A stretch of 64,000 nt of DNA, taken from positions 1,664,001 to 1,728,000 of the forward strand of contig NZ_CP071869.1 in assembly GCF_017569185.1 (NCBI RefSeq). The letters run 5' to 3'. Below the pieces are notes generated by a model. It did no database searches and was not told where the DNA came from. It saw nothing but the letters and a program-made list of their open reading frames with translations. A program made the translations under genes and the position numbers. Positions 1-9,809 of this stretch are shown in pieces. Each line of letters starts with the position of its first letter. Positions within the stretch are counted from its first letter, which is position 1. The stretch is from Polaribacter cellanae (lineage in GTDB: Bacteria; Bacteroidota; Bacteroidia; Flavobacteriales; Flavobacteriaceae).

Positions 1-795
1 AAACTTACCATCTTCTGATACAAACTTATTTCTTTTATCATTTAAAGTGAGCTCACTATATGACATACCATTATCCGCAACTACAGAAGGGCTTATCAAA
101 ATTCCTGTAGATGAAAATCCAATTCCAAAATTTGTTTTTTTAACTTTAGAATTTTTATTGGTTGCAAACCTTCTAATATTATTATAGCTAAAAAAATTAA
201 CTTCTTTATTAACTTCATAGGCTAAAGACTGTCCAGTTATAAGGTTTCTAATAGTAGCATTTTTTCTAATATCTGTCCAATCATTTGCAGTAGCTTTTTT
301 AAATCGAATTTCTTTAAAAGCTTTTACATCTCTAAAAAGTAAGTCTTCACCATCTTTACCATAATAACTAAAATCAAAGGCACCTCTATAACCCTGCCCT
401 TTAAATGGTCCGTTATTTGAGTCTGATAACTTATGTATTGGACCTCTCGTTGTAAAAGATAATTGTACTGTTGTACCAATGTTAATATCATATTCACTTT
501 CTTTAACGCTTGTATCTGATGTTAAATCTGAAGCAGTACTAACTTTTCCATCTTTTTTAAACTTAAATAAAAAAGTATAACCGCCTAAAGACGAATCATC
601 TGTAAAATAAGTCGCATGCCAACCATTTTCTGCTGATGTTAATAAAGAACTAAGTTCTTTTTCTTTAGCATTAAACCTTTTTGTTGCTGATTGATCAAAC
701 AGCTCTTTTGTTTCAGTTTGTTGACATGAACTAAATGCAATAATACATAAATTAAAAAGGGCTAGTGTTTTAAATATTTTTTTATACTTTTTCAT
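1..795 (-). CDS. DUF4302-type lipoprotein (partial, C-terminus outside window)
   Basis: The frame opens with ATG at 795 and stays open to the window edge, giving 265 codons of an incomplete protein. The first 24 residues are a lipoprotein signal with the lipobox AFSSC (Cys24), so it should be an outer-membrane or periplasmic lipoprotein. The motifs GGYTFLFKF, IHKLSDSN and GYRGAFDFSYYG match what I know of the DUF4302 family, whose genes usually sit beside SusC/SusD and a zinc metallopeptidase lipoprotein, as here. It is the last visible gene of that minus-strand operon and starts 4 nt after the peptidase stop. The molecular function of DUF4302 is unknown; an accessory surface role in the uptake complex is inference. 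Confidence 0.8.
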   Translation of the reverse strand, partial: MKKYKKIFKTLALFNLCIIAFSSCQQTETKELFDQSATKRFNAKEKELSSLLTSAENGWHATYFTDDSSLGGYTFLFKFKKDGKVSTASDLTSDTSVKESEYDINIGTTVQLSFTTRGPIHKLSDSNNGPFKGQGYRGAFDFSYYGKDGEDLLFRDVKAFKEIRFKKATANDWTDIRKNATIRNLITGQSLAYEVNKEVNFFSYNNIRRFATNKNSKVKKTNFGIGFSSTGILISPSVVADNGMSYSELTLNDKRNKFVSEDGKF

Positions 796-799
796 AATT

Positions 800-1642
800 T
801 TAGTTTAAAATTTTTTCAATATTTGCTGCTGCTACTTTTTGTAATTCATAAAAATCTATATTAAATTCAGTTAAGAAGTATTCTACCACAAATGCTTCTT
901 TTTTCCTTAAATCTTTCTTAGCTTTAGCGCTAGTTATATTGTTTATTATTTTGTCATAACCAGTTTTATCACTTGATAACATAGTTTTTACCATTTCTGC
1001 AAAATCTTCAAAAGGATTAGCTCTTGCATAACTCGTAATATACCCTAATTCTCTTGATTTTTTAATAGACTCATTAAACCATTGTGCAGTGTAGTTACCT
1101 GGTGTAATTTGCCCATAATTTGGCTCGTCAAAAGGTACGGTTTGATTTAAGATGTGGGTATATTCATGTTGTATTGTAGATATAAAACGAGTTAAACTAG
1201 CTCTATTTTTAAAATCTACTAAATCTACGCTAAAGAATACAATTTTTTTACCACCCTCAGCAAGACCTAATGTTATTGTTCCTGAAGGGTTTAAGTTTAT
1301 ACCTCCTATCAAAACAATATTTCTAGGAGCAATTTTTTTGATAAAATCTTTTCCTCCAACTTTCGTATAAGTATCTACCCATATTGTTTTAATTGCTTCC
1401 ATTGCTGGTTTAACATTATCAATTAAAGGAGGAAATAAATAACGGCTTTGGTCTACCTCATCATCATCCCAAGAATAACGAACATCTATATTGTAAGGTG
1501 TTGTAAATTCTTTTCTTAACCAAGCATCTAATTCAGATAATTTTGGTGTACTAACATCTAAATCACTTTCAGTGATTTTATCTTCTAATTTACATGAAGA
1601 TATGGCAACAAGTGCAATAAGTAATAATATATATTTTTTCAT
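800..1642 (-). CDS. Putative zinc-binding metallopeptidase lipoprotein (Peptidase_Mx1-like)
   Basis: A 280-residue lipoprotein with a short signal ending in AISSC (Cys17). It carries a clear zincin motif, HEYTH, at residues 159-163, and a later acidic motif EDFAE near residues 211-215 that could supply the third zinc ligand. This fits the putative zinc-binding metallopeptidase family found next to SusC/SusD pairs and DUF4302 proteins in Bacteroidota. Its likely place is the cell surface or outer periplasmic leaflet, clipping protein or peptide before uptake; the substrate is not visible from sequence. The gene follows susD by 17 nt and precedes the DUF4302 gene by 4 nt, so the four genes probably form one operon. 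Confidence 0.85.
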   Translation of the reverse strand: MKKYILLLIALVAISSCKLEDKITESDLDVSTPKLSELDAWLRKEFTTPYNIDVRYSWDDDEVDQSRYLFPPLIDNVKPAMEAIKTIWVDTYTKVGGKDFIKKIAPRNIVLIGGINLNPSGTITLGLAEGGKKIVFFSVDLVDFKNRASLTRFISTIQHEYTHILNQTVPFDEPNYGQITPGNYTAQWFNESIKKSRELGYITSYARANPFEDFAEMVKTMLSSDKTGYDKIINNITSAKAKKDLRKKEAFVVEYFLTEFNIDFYELQKVAAANIEKILN

Positions 1643-1659
1643 ATTTAAGTAATTTTAAT

Positions 1660-3156
1660 TTATCTAGGATTATCTACTATTCCGAAATTAAGTGCATTTT
1701 TTGGAATTTTTAAAAGTCTTCTTTTATCTCCTTTAACAAGTACATTAGGGTCTCCTAAGATACTGAGTTTACGAGAAACTTCTAAGTCGAATCTTTTAAC
1801 ATCGAACCAACGTAAACCTTGATGATATGATTCTCTTCTTTTTAGTTCTGCAATAAATTTTACAAAGGAGGTTTGTTTATCATTTAATGTGTAAAAAGGT
1901 GTATATTCTTTTGGAACGACAGGGTATTGTGCTACAACCATATCTTCTGTAAGTATATCTGTTGTAGCGTTGTAAGAAAGTGTTTTTTTAGACAGAAAAA
2001 TGTTTAAATCTTTTAAAGCACTTGCATAATTTTCTTTCATAACATAAGCTTCTGCTCTATTTAAAATAGTTTCATCTCTATCAAATAAAACAATTCCTGT
2101 ATATGGAGATCCTATACCTGCATTTTGATTGGTAATTTTAAAATATTCTCTAAATTTTGGAAAATTGTATACAAGATCTGTACCACCATAAACAGTATAT
2201 GCCCATGACTTTTTAAATGGATTTCCTGGGCTACCAAAAAACAATTGATTGGCCTTATTAATAGATAATCCAAAATTGGTTCCTGCGAATCTTCTTGCCC
2301 ACAAACTAGCTGTTGAGGCTATTAATAAATTAGATTCTTCCTTTACACTTGGGTATAGTAATCTATTTCCATCATAAGACAAAGCTTTATAGGCAACCAT
2401 ATTTCTAAGTTGTTTTTCAGGGTTGGTTACTGCTTTAGAACTATATTTTATAACTTTATCCCAATCTCCTTTATATAGATAAAACCTAGCCGCAAAAGCA
2501 CTTGCAGATAATTCTGTAAAATGAAATTTAGGAGCTACATAATCATTCCCTACAATAGCTAAACCTTCTTCTAAATCTTTTTCTATAAGTTCATAAACTT
2601 CTGCCAAAGTACCTCTGTCATAGTTTTGTATTAGATTTTTTTCAGGTTTTAAAACGTAAGGTATACCCAAATCTGTTTTGGCTGATTTTGGATTGTATTG
2701 TTTACACCAAAAATTTGCAATCATAAAATGACCGTAAGCTCTAGCTATTAGAGCCTCTCCTTTTTGACTCTTTAAATCGTATTTACCTTCTAACTTAGAT
2801 ATAGCCTCTAAAGCTGCGTTAGCTTGTGAAATAGCTGCATAAGTATTATTCCAAAAATACGTTGGTGAATCTCTATCTGTTTCGAAGGTTGTAGCGTCTT
2901 CCCAGTTGTAAAGTGTTTTTTGCATTCTATCTCCAATACCTTCTACTTTAATTTCTGAATTGTCTGACATTATAGAAGCCATTAACTGATAATTTGCTGT
3001 TGAATAAGCACCAGTAATTAACTGAGAAATTTTGTCTGGACTATCTATTTGAGATCTATTGTCTGGTATTTCTGATAAAAATTCGTTGCATCCTATAAAT
3101 AAAATAAGACTACAAAGCAATGTGATATTGGTTAAGTATTTATAATTTGATTTCAT
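1660..3156 (-). CDS. SusD/RagB-family nutrient-binding outer membrane lipoprotein
   Basis: A 498-residue protein with lipoprotein signal LILFIGC (Cys23), the usual family length. Landmarks of SusD/RagB proteins are the early stretch with EIPDNRSQ, the helical TPR-like middle with ALIARAYGHFMIANFW (residues about 135-152), the DRDETILNRAEAYV helix and the C-terminal ELKRRESYHQGLRWFDVKRF segment. SusD proteins form the extracellular lid of a SusC barrel and capture the substrate. The gene starts 14 nt after the susC stop. The pairing with a zinc peptidase and a DUF4302 protein, with no glycoside hydrolase or sulfatase in view, suggests a peptide or protein ligand rather than a glycan, but that is inference. 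Confidence 0.93.
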   Translation of the reverse strand: MKSNYKYLTNITLLCSLILFIGCNEFLSEIPDNRSQIDSPDKISQLITGAYSTANYQLMASIMSDNSEIKVEGIGDRMQKTLYNWEDATTFETDRDSPTYFWNNTYAAISQANAALEAISKLEGKYDLKSQKGEALIARAYGHFMIANFWCKQYNPKSAKTDLGIPYVLKPEKNLIQNYDRGTLAEVYELIEKDLEEGLAIVGNDYVAPKFHFTELSASAFAARFYLYKGDWDKVIKYSSKAVTNPEKQLRNMVAYKALSYDGNRLLYPSVKEESNLLIASTASLWARRFAGTNFGLSINKANQLFFGSPGNPFKKSWAYTVYGGTDLVYNFPKFREYFKITNQNAGIGSPYTGIVLFDRDETILNRAEAYVMKENYASALKDLNIFLSKKTLSYNATTDILTEDMVVAQYPVVPKEYTPFYTLNDKQTSFVKFIAELKRRESYHQGLRWFDVKRFDLEVSRKLSILGDPNVLVKGDKRRLLKIPKNALNFGIVDNPR

Positions 3157-3170
3157 AATATATATTTTTA

Positions 3171-6100
3171 TTACATTCCTAAATTAATTGATAATGTATA
3201 TTGCCTTCTAATAGGCAACGCAACTCCACCTGTTTGGTAAAATTCTGGATCCTGCCCATTTAATTTATCATCTGCATAAATTAAAAATAAGTTAGTACCC
3301 TGCAATCTAACATTTAAGGAAGTAATACCTAATTTATCTGTTACATCTTTATCAAAAGAATAGCCTAAAGAAACGTTTTTCATTCTTACAAAAGATCCAT
3401 CTGCAATTCTTGCAGTAGAATAATTATATGCATTATATGCACGAACTAAATCTTGGTTTCTTGCATCTCTACTAGATACTATTGTTGGTATGTTTGTTAT
3501 TTTTTCATCTCCAGCAATAATCCATCTATTCTTAAAGTCTTTTGTAAAGACAGATAAATCATTATAAGTAGAACTAAACACAGGATTAAGTCTTATTTTA
3601 TTTCCTCCAGCTCCAGTTATTAGTACATTTAAATTCCAATTCTTATATCTAAAATTATTTGTAAAACCTCCTTGAATATTAGGTATTACAGAACCTTCAT
3701 GTTTTAATAATGTTGCTAAATTTTGAGTTTCTTGAAAATCTAACCCCTTTATTGGATCCAAATCTCCTAAATCGTAAGTAGGATACCCTCTATTGTTTAA
3801 ACCAGCAAATTTAAAAGAAAATATAGACTGTGGTGCAAAACCAACGATATTAGAACCTGTTGCATCTATCAAGTCAAAAGCATTTGTTTGGCTTTGAAGA
3901 TCTGTAATTTTTTGGTTAACGTAAGAAGCATTAAAATTGGTACTCCAAGAAAAATCATCTGTGGAAATATTTCTAGTATTCAAATTTAATTCAAAACCAT
4001 GAATATCCATTGTAGAGTTATTACCTTCTTTTATAAACTGACCTCCAACACCAGAAGTTCTAATAAAATCTATATTATCAAAAATATCTCTTTTAAAATA
4101 ATCTGCACTAAGTTGAATTGCATTATTGTTTAAACCTAAATCAAAACCTATGTTTAATTCATACTGTTTTTCCCAAGTTAAATCTAAATTTGGCAGAGCT
4201 TCTATATCTAAAAAGTTTTCTCTATCTCTCAGGTTTAATCTATCTGTAATTTGACTCCTATATATAGCCAATGAATTTGTAGCATTTCCTGGAGTAGCAG
4301 TTAAACCATAAGAAGTTCTAATTGCTAAGTTGTTAATTATTTCGGAATCTTTTATAAAATCTTCTTCATTAGCATTCCATTTAGCACTTACGGATCCTGT
4401 AGGTAGCCATCTAGAACTAGAAGTTACCCCTTGTCTGTTAGAACCATCGAACCTTCCTGTAAGCGTTAAGATATATTTATCATTAAAAGAATAAGTAGCT
4501 TTACCAAAAAACGCTACAGTTCTTTCTCTTTCTTGATTTACATCAAAATAATTATCTCCACTAGCTAGTACTTTTTCTAACAATCTAGAATCTGTAAATG
4601 GAGTGTACCCATTATTATACTGCAAACCATATCCTGTAAAATTATCTCTATTACGATCTACATACCTCATCTCTTGACCTAAAAACACATTTAAGTTATG
4701 ATTATTTTCAAATGTTTTATCGTAATTAATACTATTTCTAATATAGTAAGAAGTTAAATAGTTATTTCTTTTTATAAACAAACCTCCTCTAGGAAAAACA
4801 GGAATTGGTTGTAACAAAGGATTGTCTGGATCTGTATACAAAAAGTTATTAGCATCTCTAACAATAGTAGTTTCGTTTGCATTATATGCAGAAACAACAT
4901 TAGAGTTTCTTCTAATTTGGTGTTCGGATGTACTATTTACATAACGTGCAGCAGAATTAAAAGAATAAGTTAAATGATCATTAAGCTTGTAATTTGCATC
5001 TAACTGAAATCTGATATCCTTTACATCTAAATCTAAATAGTTATTATCTATTTCTTCTAAGATGTTAAAAGGAGCCCAATTGTTTCTATTGTATTCATAA
5101 TTTCCATTTTCATCTCTTGGTCTTAAAGTTCTAGATGTATTTAAAGCATAAGAAAATGGGTTTATATCAAAATCTCTTGAAACCTCTCCATTAAAATCAT
5201 CTGTTTCTCTAGAAAAAGTTCCAGGCGCTCTTTGGTTACGAACAGATGCTACTGTAGTAAAAGTTACATTAAACTTATCAGACAAAAAATAAGTATCTTT
5301 TATAGTAGAAGTTAACCTTTTAACATTTTCTGCAATAGACCAACCTGGATCTGTAAAGAAACTTAGCGACGCATAAAGTGTGTTTTTTTCACCACCACCA
5401 CTTAAACTAATTGAATGGTTTTGCGTCATAGATTGTCTAAACAAAGTTCTAAACCAGTCTGTATTTGCTAATTCGTATTGTTTTAAAAAGCGGTTTCTAG
5501 CCTCAGGAGTATTACTTAATAAAAACCCACCAGAACCATTAAAAGTATTTACTCTTTGCTCCATTGTTGTATATATACCACCATATCTTGATTGAGCCAC
5601 ATCTTCTGGATTTAAAAACCCTTTAGCCTCTAACTCTTTCAATATACTCATATTCTCTTTTGAATTAAGTATATCGAAATTACTGTAATATGGAATATCT
5701 CTTAATGTTTGTTCTAACGTATAAGTTACTTTTAAAGGAGCATTTTTTCTACCACTCTTTGTTGTAATAACAACCACCCCATTTCTAGCTCTTGCACCAT
5801 ATAAAGCTGTAGCAGAAACATCTTTTAGTATTTGAACATCTTTAATATCATTTGCATTTATACCTGCAATAGAAGAACTTAAAAGTGTTTGTGCATCTCC
5901 ATTAGTTAACGCTTCTAAACCTGTAGTATCTACAATATCTTCTTGCACAATACCATCAATTACATACAAAGGGGTATTATTACCAAATACAGACGAAGCA
6001 CCTCTAATAGTAATATTTGGTGCTGCACCAAAAGTACCAGAAACATTTTGTATACTTACACCAGCAACCCTACCTTCTAACATTCGGGTAGCATCTACAA

Positions 6101-6503
6101 CACCATCTATTTTAAGATCAGCTCCTTTAACTGTTGTAGAGGCTCCTGTAAATCTTTTTTTCCTAATTGTTTCATAACCTGTCGTAATAACAATCTCATC
6201 TAAAGATTGAGCGTTTTCTACCAAAACAACGTTAATAGTATCACTTGACCCCACCTCTTTTTCTAAGGTTTTCATCCCCAAATACCTAAACACAAGTACA
6301 TCTCCTTGTTTTACATTAACAGTAAATTTACCATCAAAATCTGTCTCAGTTCCTTTATTACTACCTTTTATAATAATTGAAACCCCTGGCAGAGGCCCAG
6401 ATTTATCTGAAACAGTACCTGTAACTGTTTTTCGTTGCGCAAAAGATATTTGCACAAAAAACGCTAAGAATAACGTTAAAATAACATTAAAATTAAATTT
6501 CAT
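3171..6503 (-). CDS. SusC/RagA-family TonB-dependent outer membrane transporter
   Basis: 1110 residues with a Sec signal peptide (residues 1-23, ending SFAQ). A carboxypeptidase-regulatory-like domain covers about 25-105 (TVTGTVSDKSGPLPGVSI, then LVFRYLGMKT). The plug domain follows at about 110-240 with the family sequence VDATRMLEGRVAGVSI and TTGYETIRKKRFTGA. The rest is a 22-strand barrel ending in the terminal strand YTLSINLGM. This is the energised channel that imports the ligand held by SusD. It is the first gene of a four-gene minus-strand operon, and the 303-bp upstream gap to divergent mutY should hold its promoter. No sigma/anti-sigma pair is present in the window, so regulation is not visible. 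Confidence 0.95.
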   Translation of the reverse strand: MKFNFNVILTLFLAFFVQISFAQRKTVTGTVSDKSGPLPGVSIIIKGSNKGTETDFDGKFTVNVKQGDVLVFRYLGMKTLEKEVGSSDTINVVLVENAQSLDEIVITTGYETIRKKRFTGASTTVKGADLKIDGVVDATRMLEGRVAGVSIQNVSGTFGAAPNITIRGASSVFGNNTPLYVIDGIVQEDIVDTTGLEALTNGDAQTLLSSSIAGINANDIKDVQILKDVSATALYGARARNGVVVITTKSGRKNAPLKVTYTLEQTLRDIPYYSNFDILNSKENMSILKELEAKGFLNPEDVAQSRYGGIYTTMEQRVNTFNGSGGFLLSNTPEARNRFLKQYELANTDWFRTLFRQSMTQNHSISLSGGGEKNTLYASLSFFTDPGWSIAENVKRLTSTIKDTYFLSDKFNVTFTTVASVRNQRAPGTFSRETDDFNGEVSRDFDINPFSYALNTSRTLRPRDENGNYEYNRNNWAPFNILEEIDNNYLDLDVKDIRFQLDANYKLNDHLTYSFNSAARYVNSTSEHQIRRNSNVVSAYNANETTIVRDANNFLYTDPDNPLLQPIPVFPRGGLFIKRNNYLTSYYIRNSINYDKTFENNHNLNVFLGQEMRYVDRNRDNFTGYGLQYNNGYTPFTDSRLLEKVLASGDNYFDVNQERERTVAFFGKATYSFNDKYILTLTGRFDGSNRQGVTSSSRWLPTGSVSAKWNANEEDFIKDSEIINNLAIRTSYGLTATPGNATNSLAIYRSQITDRLNLRDRENFLDIEALPNLDLTWEKQYELNIGFDLGLNNNAIQLSADYFKRDIFDNIDFIRTSGVGGQFIKEGNNSTMDIHGFELNLNTRNISTDDFSWSTNFNASYVNQKITDLQSQTNAFDLIDATGSNIVGFAPQSIFSFKFAGLNNRGYPTYDLGDLDPIKGLDFQETQNLATLLKHEGSVIPNIQGGFTNNFRYKNWNLNVLITGAGGNKIRLNPVFSSTYNDLSVFTKDFKNRWIIAGDEKITNIPTIVSSRDARNQDLVRAYNAYNYSTARIADGSFVRMKNVSLGYSFDKDVTDKLGITSLNVRLQGTNLFLIYADDKLNGQDPEFYQTGGVALPIRRQYTLSINLGM

Positions 6504-6806
6504 TATAAATTATTTTGAATTAATTGTCTGCAATATTCATAATTTATTGTTAATTATACAAGTAAATTCTACTATTTAACTAAAATTACTTGAGTTTTTT
6601 TATGGGGTTCTTAAAAAAACCAAACTTAATATTAAGTTAATATACAAAAAATATTTGTTAAAATAATAATCTTCCTAATTTGCTTTATGTCGTTTAAAGT
6701 TGTAATAAATTACAAACTATTTTAACAACGTAGAATATTATTTTCTAATTTTAGGATACAGTGTTCTATTTAATCCTTTAATTTCGCAGAATATTCTCAT
6801 TTATAA
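6504..6806. other. Divergent intergenic region susC / mutY
   Basis: A 303-bp AT-rich gap between the divergent susC-type gene and mutY. I see no ORF, RNA gene or strong hairpin. It must hold both promoters; only a weak -7 candidate for mutY (6779-6786) was found. Confidence 0.6.
6779..6786 (+). promoter_or_regulatory. Candidate -7 element upstream of mutY
   Basis: TAATTTCG, a variant of the Bacteroidota -7 consensus TAnnTTTG, lies 20 nt before the mutY ATG. No clear TTG-type -33 element is seen at the expected spacing, so this is weak. Confidence 0.3.
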
Positions 6807-7850
6807 ATGAAGTTTTCTAAAAAGTTAACATACTGGTATTTACAAAACAAACGGAACCTTCCTTGGCGAGAAACGAAGAACCCATATTTTATTTGGCTGA
6901 GCGAAATTATGCTTCAACAAACAAGAGTTGCGCAAGGTTTGGCATATTATTTAAAATTTACGGAAGCATTTCCAACAGTTTTCGACCTCGCAAAAGCACA
7001 TGAAAGTATCGTTTTAAAAATGTGGCAAGGTTTAGGGTATTACTCTCGTGCAAGAAACCTTCATTTTAGTGCAAAACACATTGTAAACGAACTAAATGGA
7101 GAATTTCCAACTACGTTTTTAGAAATTATAAAATTAAAAGGAATTGGAGATTATACAGCTTCTGCAATTGCTTCTATTTGTTTTAACGAACCAACAGCTG
7201 TTGTAGATGGTAATGTTTATAGAGTGCTTTCTCGTTATTTTGGAATTTCTACACCCATCAATTCCACTGCAGGAATTAAAGAGTTTAAAAAAATTGCACA
7301 ATCTTTAATAGATAAAAGCCAACCAGGAATGTATAACCAAGCAATTATGGATTTTGGTGCACTGCATTGCAAACCTCAAAATCCATTATGTGATTCTTGT
7401 CCTTTTACTAATAGTTGTGTTGCTTTTGAAAAAAATCTCGTTAAAAAACTACCTATAAAGGAGAAAAAAATAAAGATTAGAAAACGATATTTTAATTTTC
7501 TAGTGATTAAAACAGCTGATAATAAAACCATTTTATCCAAAAGAAAAGGAAAAGGAATTTGGCAAGGCTTATATGAATTTCCGTTGATTGAAAGTGAGCA
7601 AATCATTAATAAAAATGAACTGATTTCAACCGAAAAATTTACGGATTTATTTCCTAATGAAACTACAATTTTATTACATAATAAGAAGGAAATTGTACAT
7701 AAATTATCTCACCAACATTTATATACACAATTTTGGATTATAGAGACAAAATCTTTGGAAAACACTACTATTTCTTGGGAAAACATACAAGATTTTCCTG
7801 TTCCTGTTTTAATTTCTAACTTTTTGGAAGAATTTCAATCTAAAAATTAA
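6807..7850 (+). CDS. mutY: A/G-specific adenine DNA glycosylase MutY
   Basis: 347 residues, the normal MutY length. It removes adenine mispaired with 8-oxoguanine. The N-terminal helix-hairpin-helix glycosylase fold shows SEIMLQQTRV (catalytic Glu), the hairpin LKGIGDYTASAIASI and VVDGNVYRVLSR (catalytic Asp). The [4Fe-4S] loop has the exact C-x6-C-x2-C-x5-C spacing (HCKPQNPLCDSCPFTNSC). Residues about 225-345 form the NUDIX-like domain that recognises 8-oxoG, with GIWQGLYEFPL. It is followed on the same strand by ssb, gldE and gldD, an order I recall from other Flavobacteriaceae. Confidence 0.97.
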   Translation: MKFSKKLTYWYLQNKRNLPWRETKNPYFIWLSEIMLQQTRVAQGLAYYLKFTEAFPTVFDLAKAHESIVLKMWQGLGYYSRARNLHFSAKHIVNELNGEFPTTFLEIIKLKGIGDYTASAIASICFNEPTAVVDGNVYRVLSRYFGISTPINSTAGIKEFKKIAQSLIDKSQPGMYNQAIMDFGALHCKPQNPLCDSCPFTNSCVAFEKNLVKKLPIKEKKIKIRKRYFNFLVIKTADNKTILSKRKGKGIWQGLYEFPLIESEQIINKNELISTEKFTDLFPNETTILLHNKKEIVHKLSHQHLYTQFWIIETKSLENTTISWENIQDFPVPVLISNFLEEFQSKN

Positions 7851-7862
7851 TGATATTTTTAG

Positions 7863-7870
7863 TACATTTG
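7863..7870 (+). promoter_or_regulatory. Candidate -7 element upstream of ssb
   Basis: TACATTTG matches the Bacteroidota -7 consensus TAnnTTTG exactly. It lies in the 162-bp mutY-ssb gap, about 140 nt before the ssb start, so it would give a long leader. No clear -33 element is visible. Confidence 0.35.
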
Positions 7871-7976
7871 ATTATAATTTTACAAACATTAAAGTTTGTC
7901 TCCTCGAGCATTATTAAAAATTAAAATATTTTTTAATTTGAAGATAAAAGCGCAGCTTGCGAGAGGTTTAATTTAG

Positions 7977-7994
7977 GGCTCGACTGCGCTCGAC
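7977..7994. repeat. Dispersed GAGCGCAGTCGAG-type palindromic repeat upstream of ssb
   Basis: The stretch GCTCGACTGCGCTCGACC ends 18 nt before the ssb start codon. It is a near-palindrome (GTCGAG-CGCA-GTCGAG on the minus strand) and the same core recurs inside mobA (14963-14978) and moeA (18168-18186) and, diverged, near 20711-20741, 21134-21180, 27118-27142 and 36104-36117. Confidence 0.7.
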
Positions 7995-8012
7995 CTTACA
8001 AAATATAAAGCT

Positions 8013-8462
8013 ATGGCAAGTACAATTAACAAAGTAATTTTGATTGGAAATTTGGGCGACGATGTAAAAATGCATTATTTTGATGACCAAAACTGTATAG
8101 GTCGTTTTCCTATTGCCACTAGCGAAAGCTATACCAACAAACAAACTGGCGAAAAAGTAACCAATACAGATTGGCATAATATTGTGGCAAGAAACGGTTT
8201 GGCAAAAATTTGTGAGAAATATTTATCTAAAGGAGATAAAGTTTACGTGGAAGGAAAACTAAAAAACAGACAATGGGAACAAGATGGTGTAAAACGTTAT
8301 TCTACAGAGGTTCATGTTTTAGAAATGACAATGTTAAACACGAAGAAAAATGCAGATAATTCAACAAATCCACAACCTGCAAATACAGCTAAGCAACCAA
8401 CAAATACAGCTTCTGAGCAAAAATCGATTGCACCAGAAGAAAATGACGATTTACCCTTCTAA
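8013..8462 (+). CDS. ssb: Single-stranded DNA-binding protein
   Basis: 149 residues with an OB-fold over about 1-108: it opens MASTINKVILIGNLGDDVKM and contains WHNIVARNGLAKICEKYLSKGDKVYVEGKL. A low-complexity Asn/Thr/Gln-rich linker follows, then the acidic tip DDLPF that SSB proteins use to dock repair and replication partners. It coats single-stranded DNA in replication and repair. It is upstream of gldE with an 18-nt gap, so the gliding genes may be read from ssb or mutY promoters. A GTCGAG-type repeat lies directly before its start codon. Confidence 0.97.
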   Translation: MASTINKVILIGNLGDDVKMHYFDDQNCIGRFPIATSESYTNKQTGEKVTNTDWHNIVARNGLAKICEKYLSKGDKVYVEGKLKNRQWEQDGVKRYSTEVHVLEMTMLNTKKNADNSTNPQPANTAKQPTNTASEQKSIAPEENDDLPF

Positions 8463-8480
8463 CATATAAAAATATTAAAA

Positions 8481-9809
8481 TTGGATCCAGATCCCGAACA
8501 ATTATATTTCCTATTAGCTTCTATAGATTTCATTACTGCTTTAAATGGAATTGCACTTCTTTTATTGCTATTAAGCTCGGCTTTGGTATCTGGCACAGAA
8601 GTTGCTTTTTTCTCTCTTTCTCAGACCGATATTAACGAACTTTCTAACAATGGAAAACAGCAAAATATTGTAGTTACTTTATTAGAAAGACCCAGAAAAT
8701 TATTAGCAACCATACTTATTACCAATAACTTTATCAATATTTTAATTGTACTGCTTTTTGCTTCTTTGGCAGAAACATTATTTGGTAATTTCGATTATTC
8801 TTTAGACTTAGTTCTGTTTCAAATACCAGTTCGTTTCTTAATAGAAATAATTTTAGTTACTTTTTTAATTCTCTTGTTTGGCGAGGTTTTACCAAAGGTA
8901 TATGCTTCGAGAAATGCACTTGCTTTTTCGAAAGCAATGTCTAAATTTATTCATGTAATAAACACAATTCTAACTCCCTTTACACTGCCATTAATCAATT
9001 TAACAAAATGGATTGAAAAAAAACTAGGAAGCAAAGGAACCAACTTTTCTGTAGAAACCTTATCGCAAGCTTTAGAGCTAACCTCACAAGGCGCAACTAC
9101 CAAAGACGAGCAAAAAATTTTAGAAGGAATCGTAAATTTTGGAAACACAGAAACCGTACAAATTATGAAACCTCGAATTGATATTTTTGCGCTTTCAGAC
9201 GAGGAGTCTTACGACGTAGTTTTAGAGAAAATTCTCGCAAATGGTTATTCCAGAAATCCTGTTTATCACGAAAATATAGACAATATCGTAGGTGTTTTAT
9301 ACGCCAAAGATTTATTGGCTCATTTGTATAAAAAATCATTTAAATGGCAAACGTTACTTCGCGAACCATTTTTTGTACCAGAAAATAAAAAATTAGACGA
9401 TTTGTTAGGCGATTTTAGAGCCATAAAAAATCATTTAGCGATTGTTGTAGACGAATATGGAGGAACAAGTGGACTCGTAACTTTAGATGATGTTATCGAA
9501 GAAATCGTTGGAGATATAAATGACGAATTTGATGACGAAGATTTAGCCTACTCTAAAATAGATGCCAACAATTATATTTTCGAAGGAAAAACAACCATAA
9601 AAGATTTTTGTAAAGTTTTAGATGATGAAGATGAAGCTATTTTCGAGGAAGAAAAAGGCGAGAGTGAAACCTTGGCTGGTTTTATCTTAGAGGTTTCAGG
9701 TAAATTTCCAAAAAGAGGTGAGAAAATAAACTTTAAGAATTATACGTTTACTATTGAAGCGTTAGACAGAAAACGTATAAAACAAGTTAAAGCCACCAGA
9801 AATGCGTAA
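8481..9809 (+). CDS. gldE: Gliding motility-associated protein GldE (CNNM/CorC-type membrane protein)
   Basis: 442 residues with a DUF21/CNNM transmembrane domain (about 18-200; helices include ALNGIALLLLLLSSALVSG and FLIEIILVTFLILLFGEVLPKV), a CBS pair (about 215-345; IMKPRIDIFAL and IVVDEYGGTSGLVTLDDVIEEIVGDI) and a CorC/HlyC C-terminal domain. The architecture is shared with CorC-like ion transport proteins, but the position between ssb and gldD identifies GldE of Bacteroidota gliding. The start is taken as TTG at 8481, giving MDPDPEQLYF, which resembles the N-terminus I recall for GldE; no ATG lies upstream in frame. Its end overlaps gldD by 8 bp, implying translational coupling. Confidence 0.92.
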   Translation: MDPDPEQLYFLLASIDFITALNGIALLLLLLSSALVSGTEVAFFSLSQTDINELSNNGKQQNIVVTLLERPRKLLATILITNNFINILIVLLFASLAETLFGNFDYSLDLVLFQIPVRFLIEIILVTFLILLFGEVLPKVYASRNALAFSKAMSKFIHVINTILTPFTLPLINLTKWIEKKLGSKGTNFSVETLSQALELTSQGATTKDEQKILEGIVNFGNTETVQIMKPRIDIFALSDEESYDVVLEKILANGYSRNPVYHENIDNIVGVLYAKDLLAHLYKKSFKWQTLLREPFFVPENKKLDDLLGDFRAIKNHLAIVVDEYGGTSGLVTLDDVIEEIVGDINDEFDDEDLAYSKIDANNYIFEGKTTIKDFCKVLDDEDEAIFEEEKGESETLAGFILEVSGKFPKRGEKINFKNYTFTIEALDRKRIKQVKATRNA

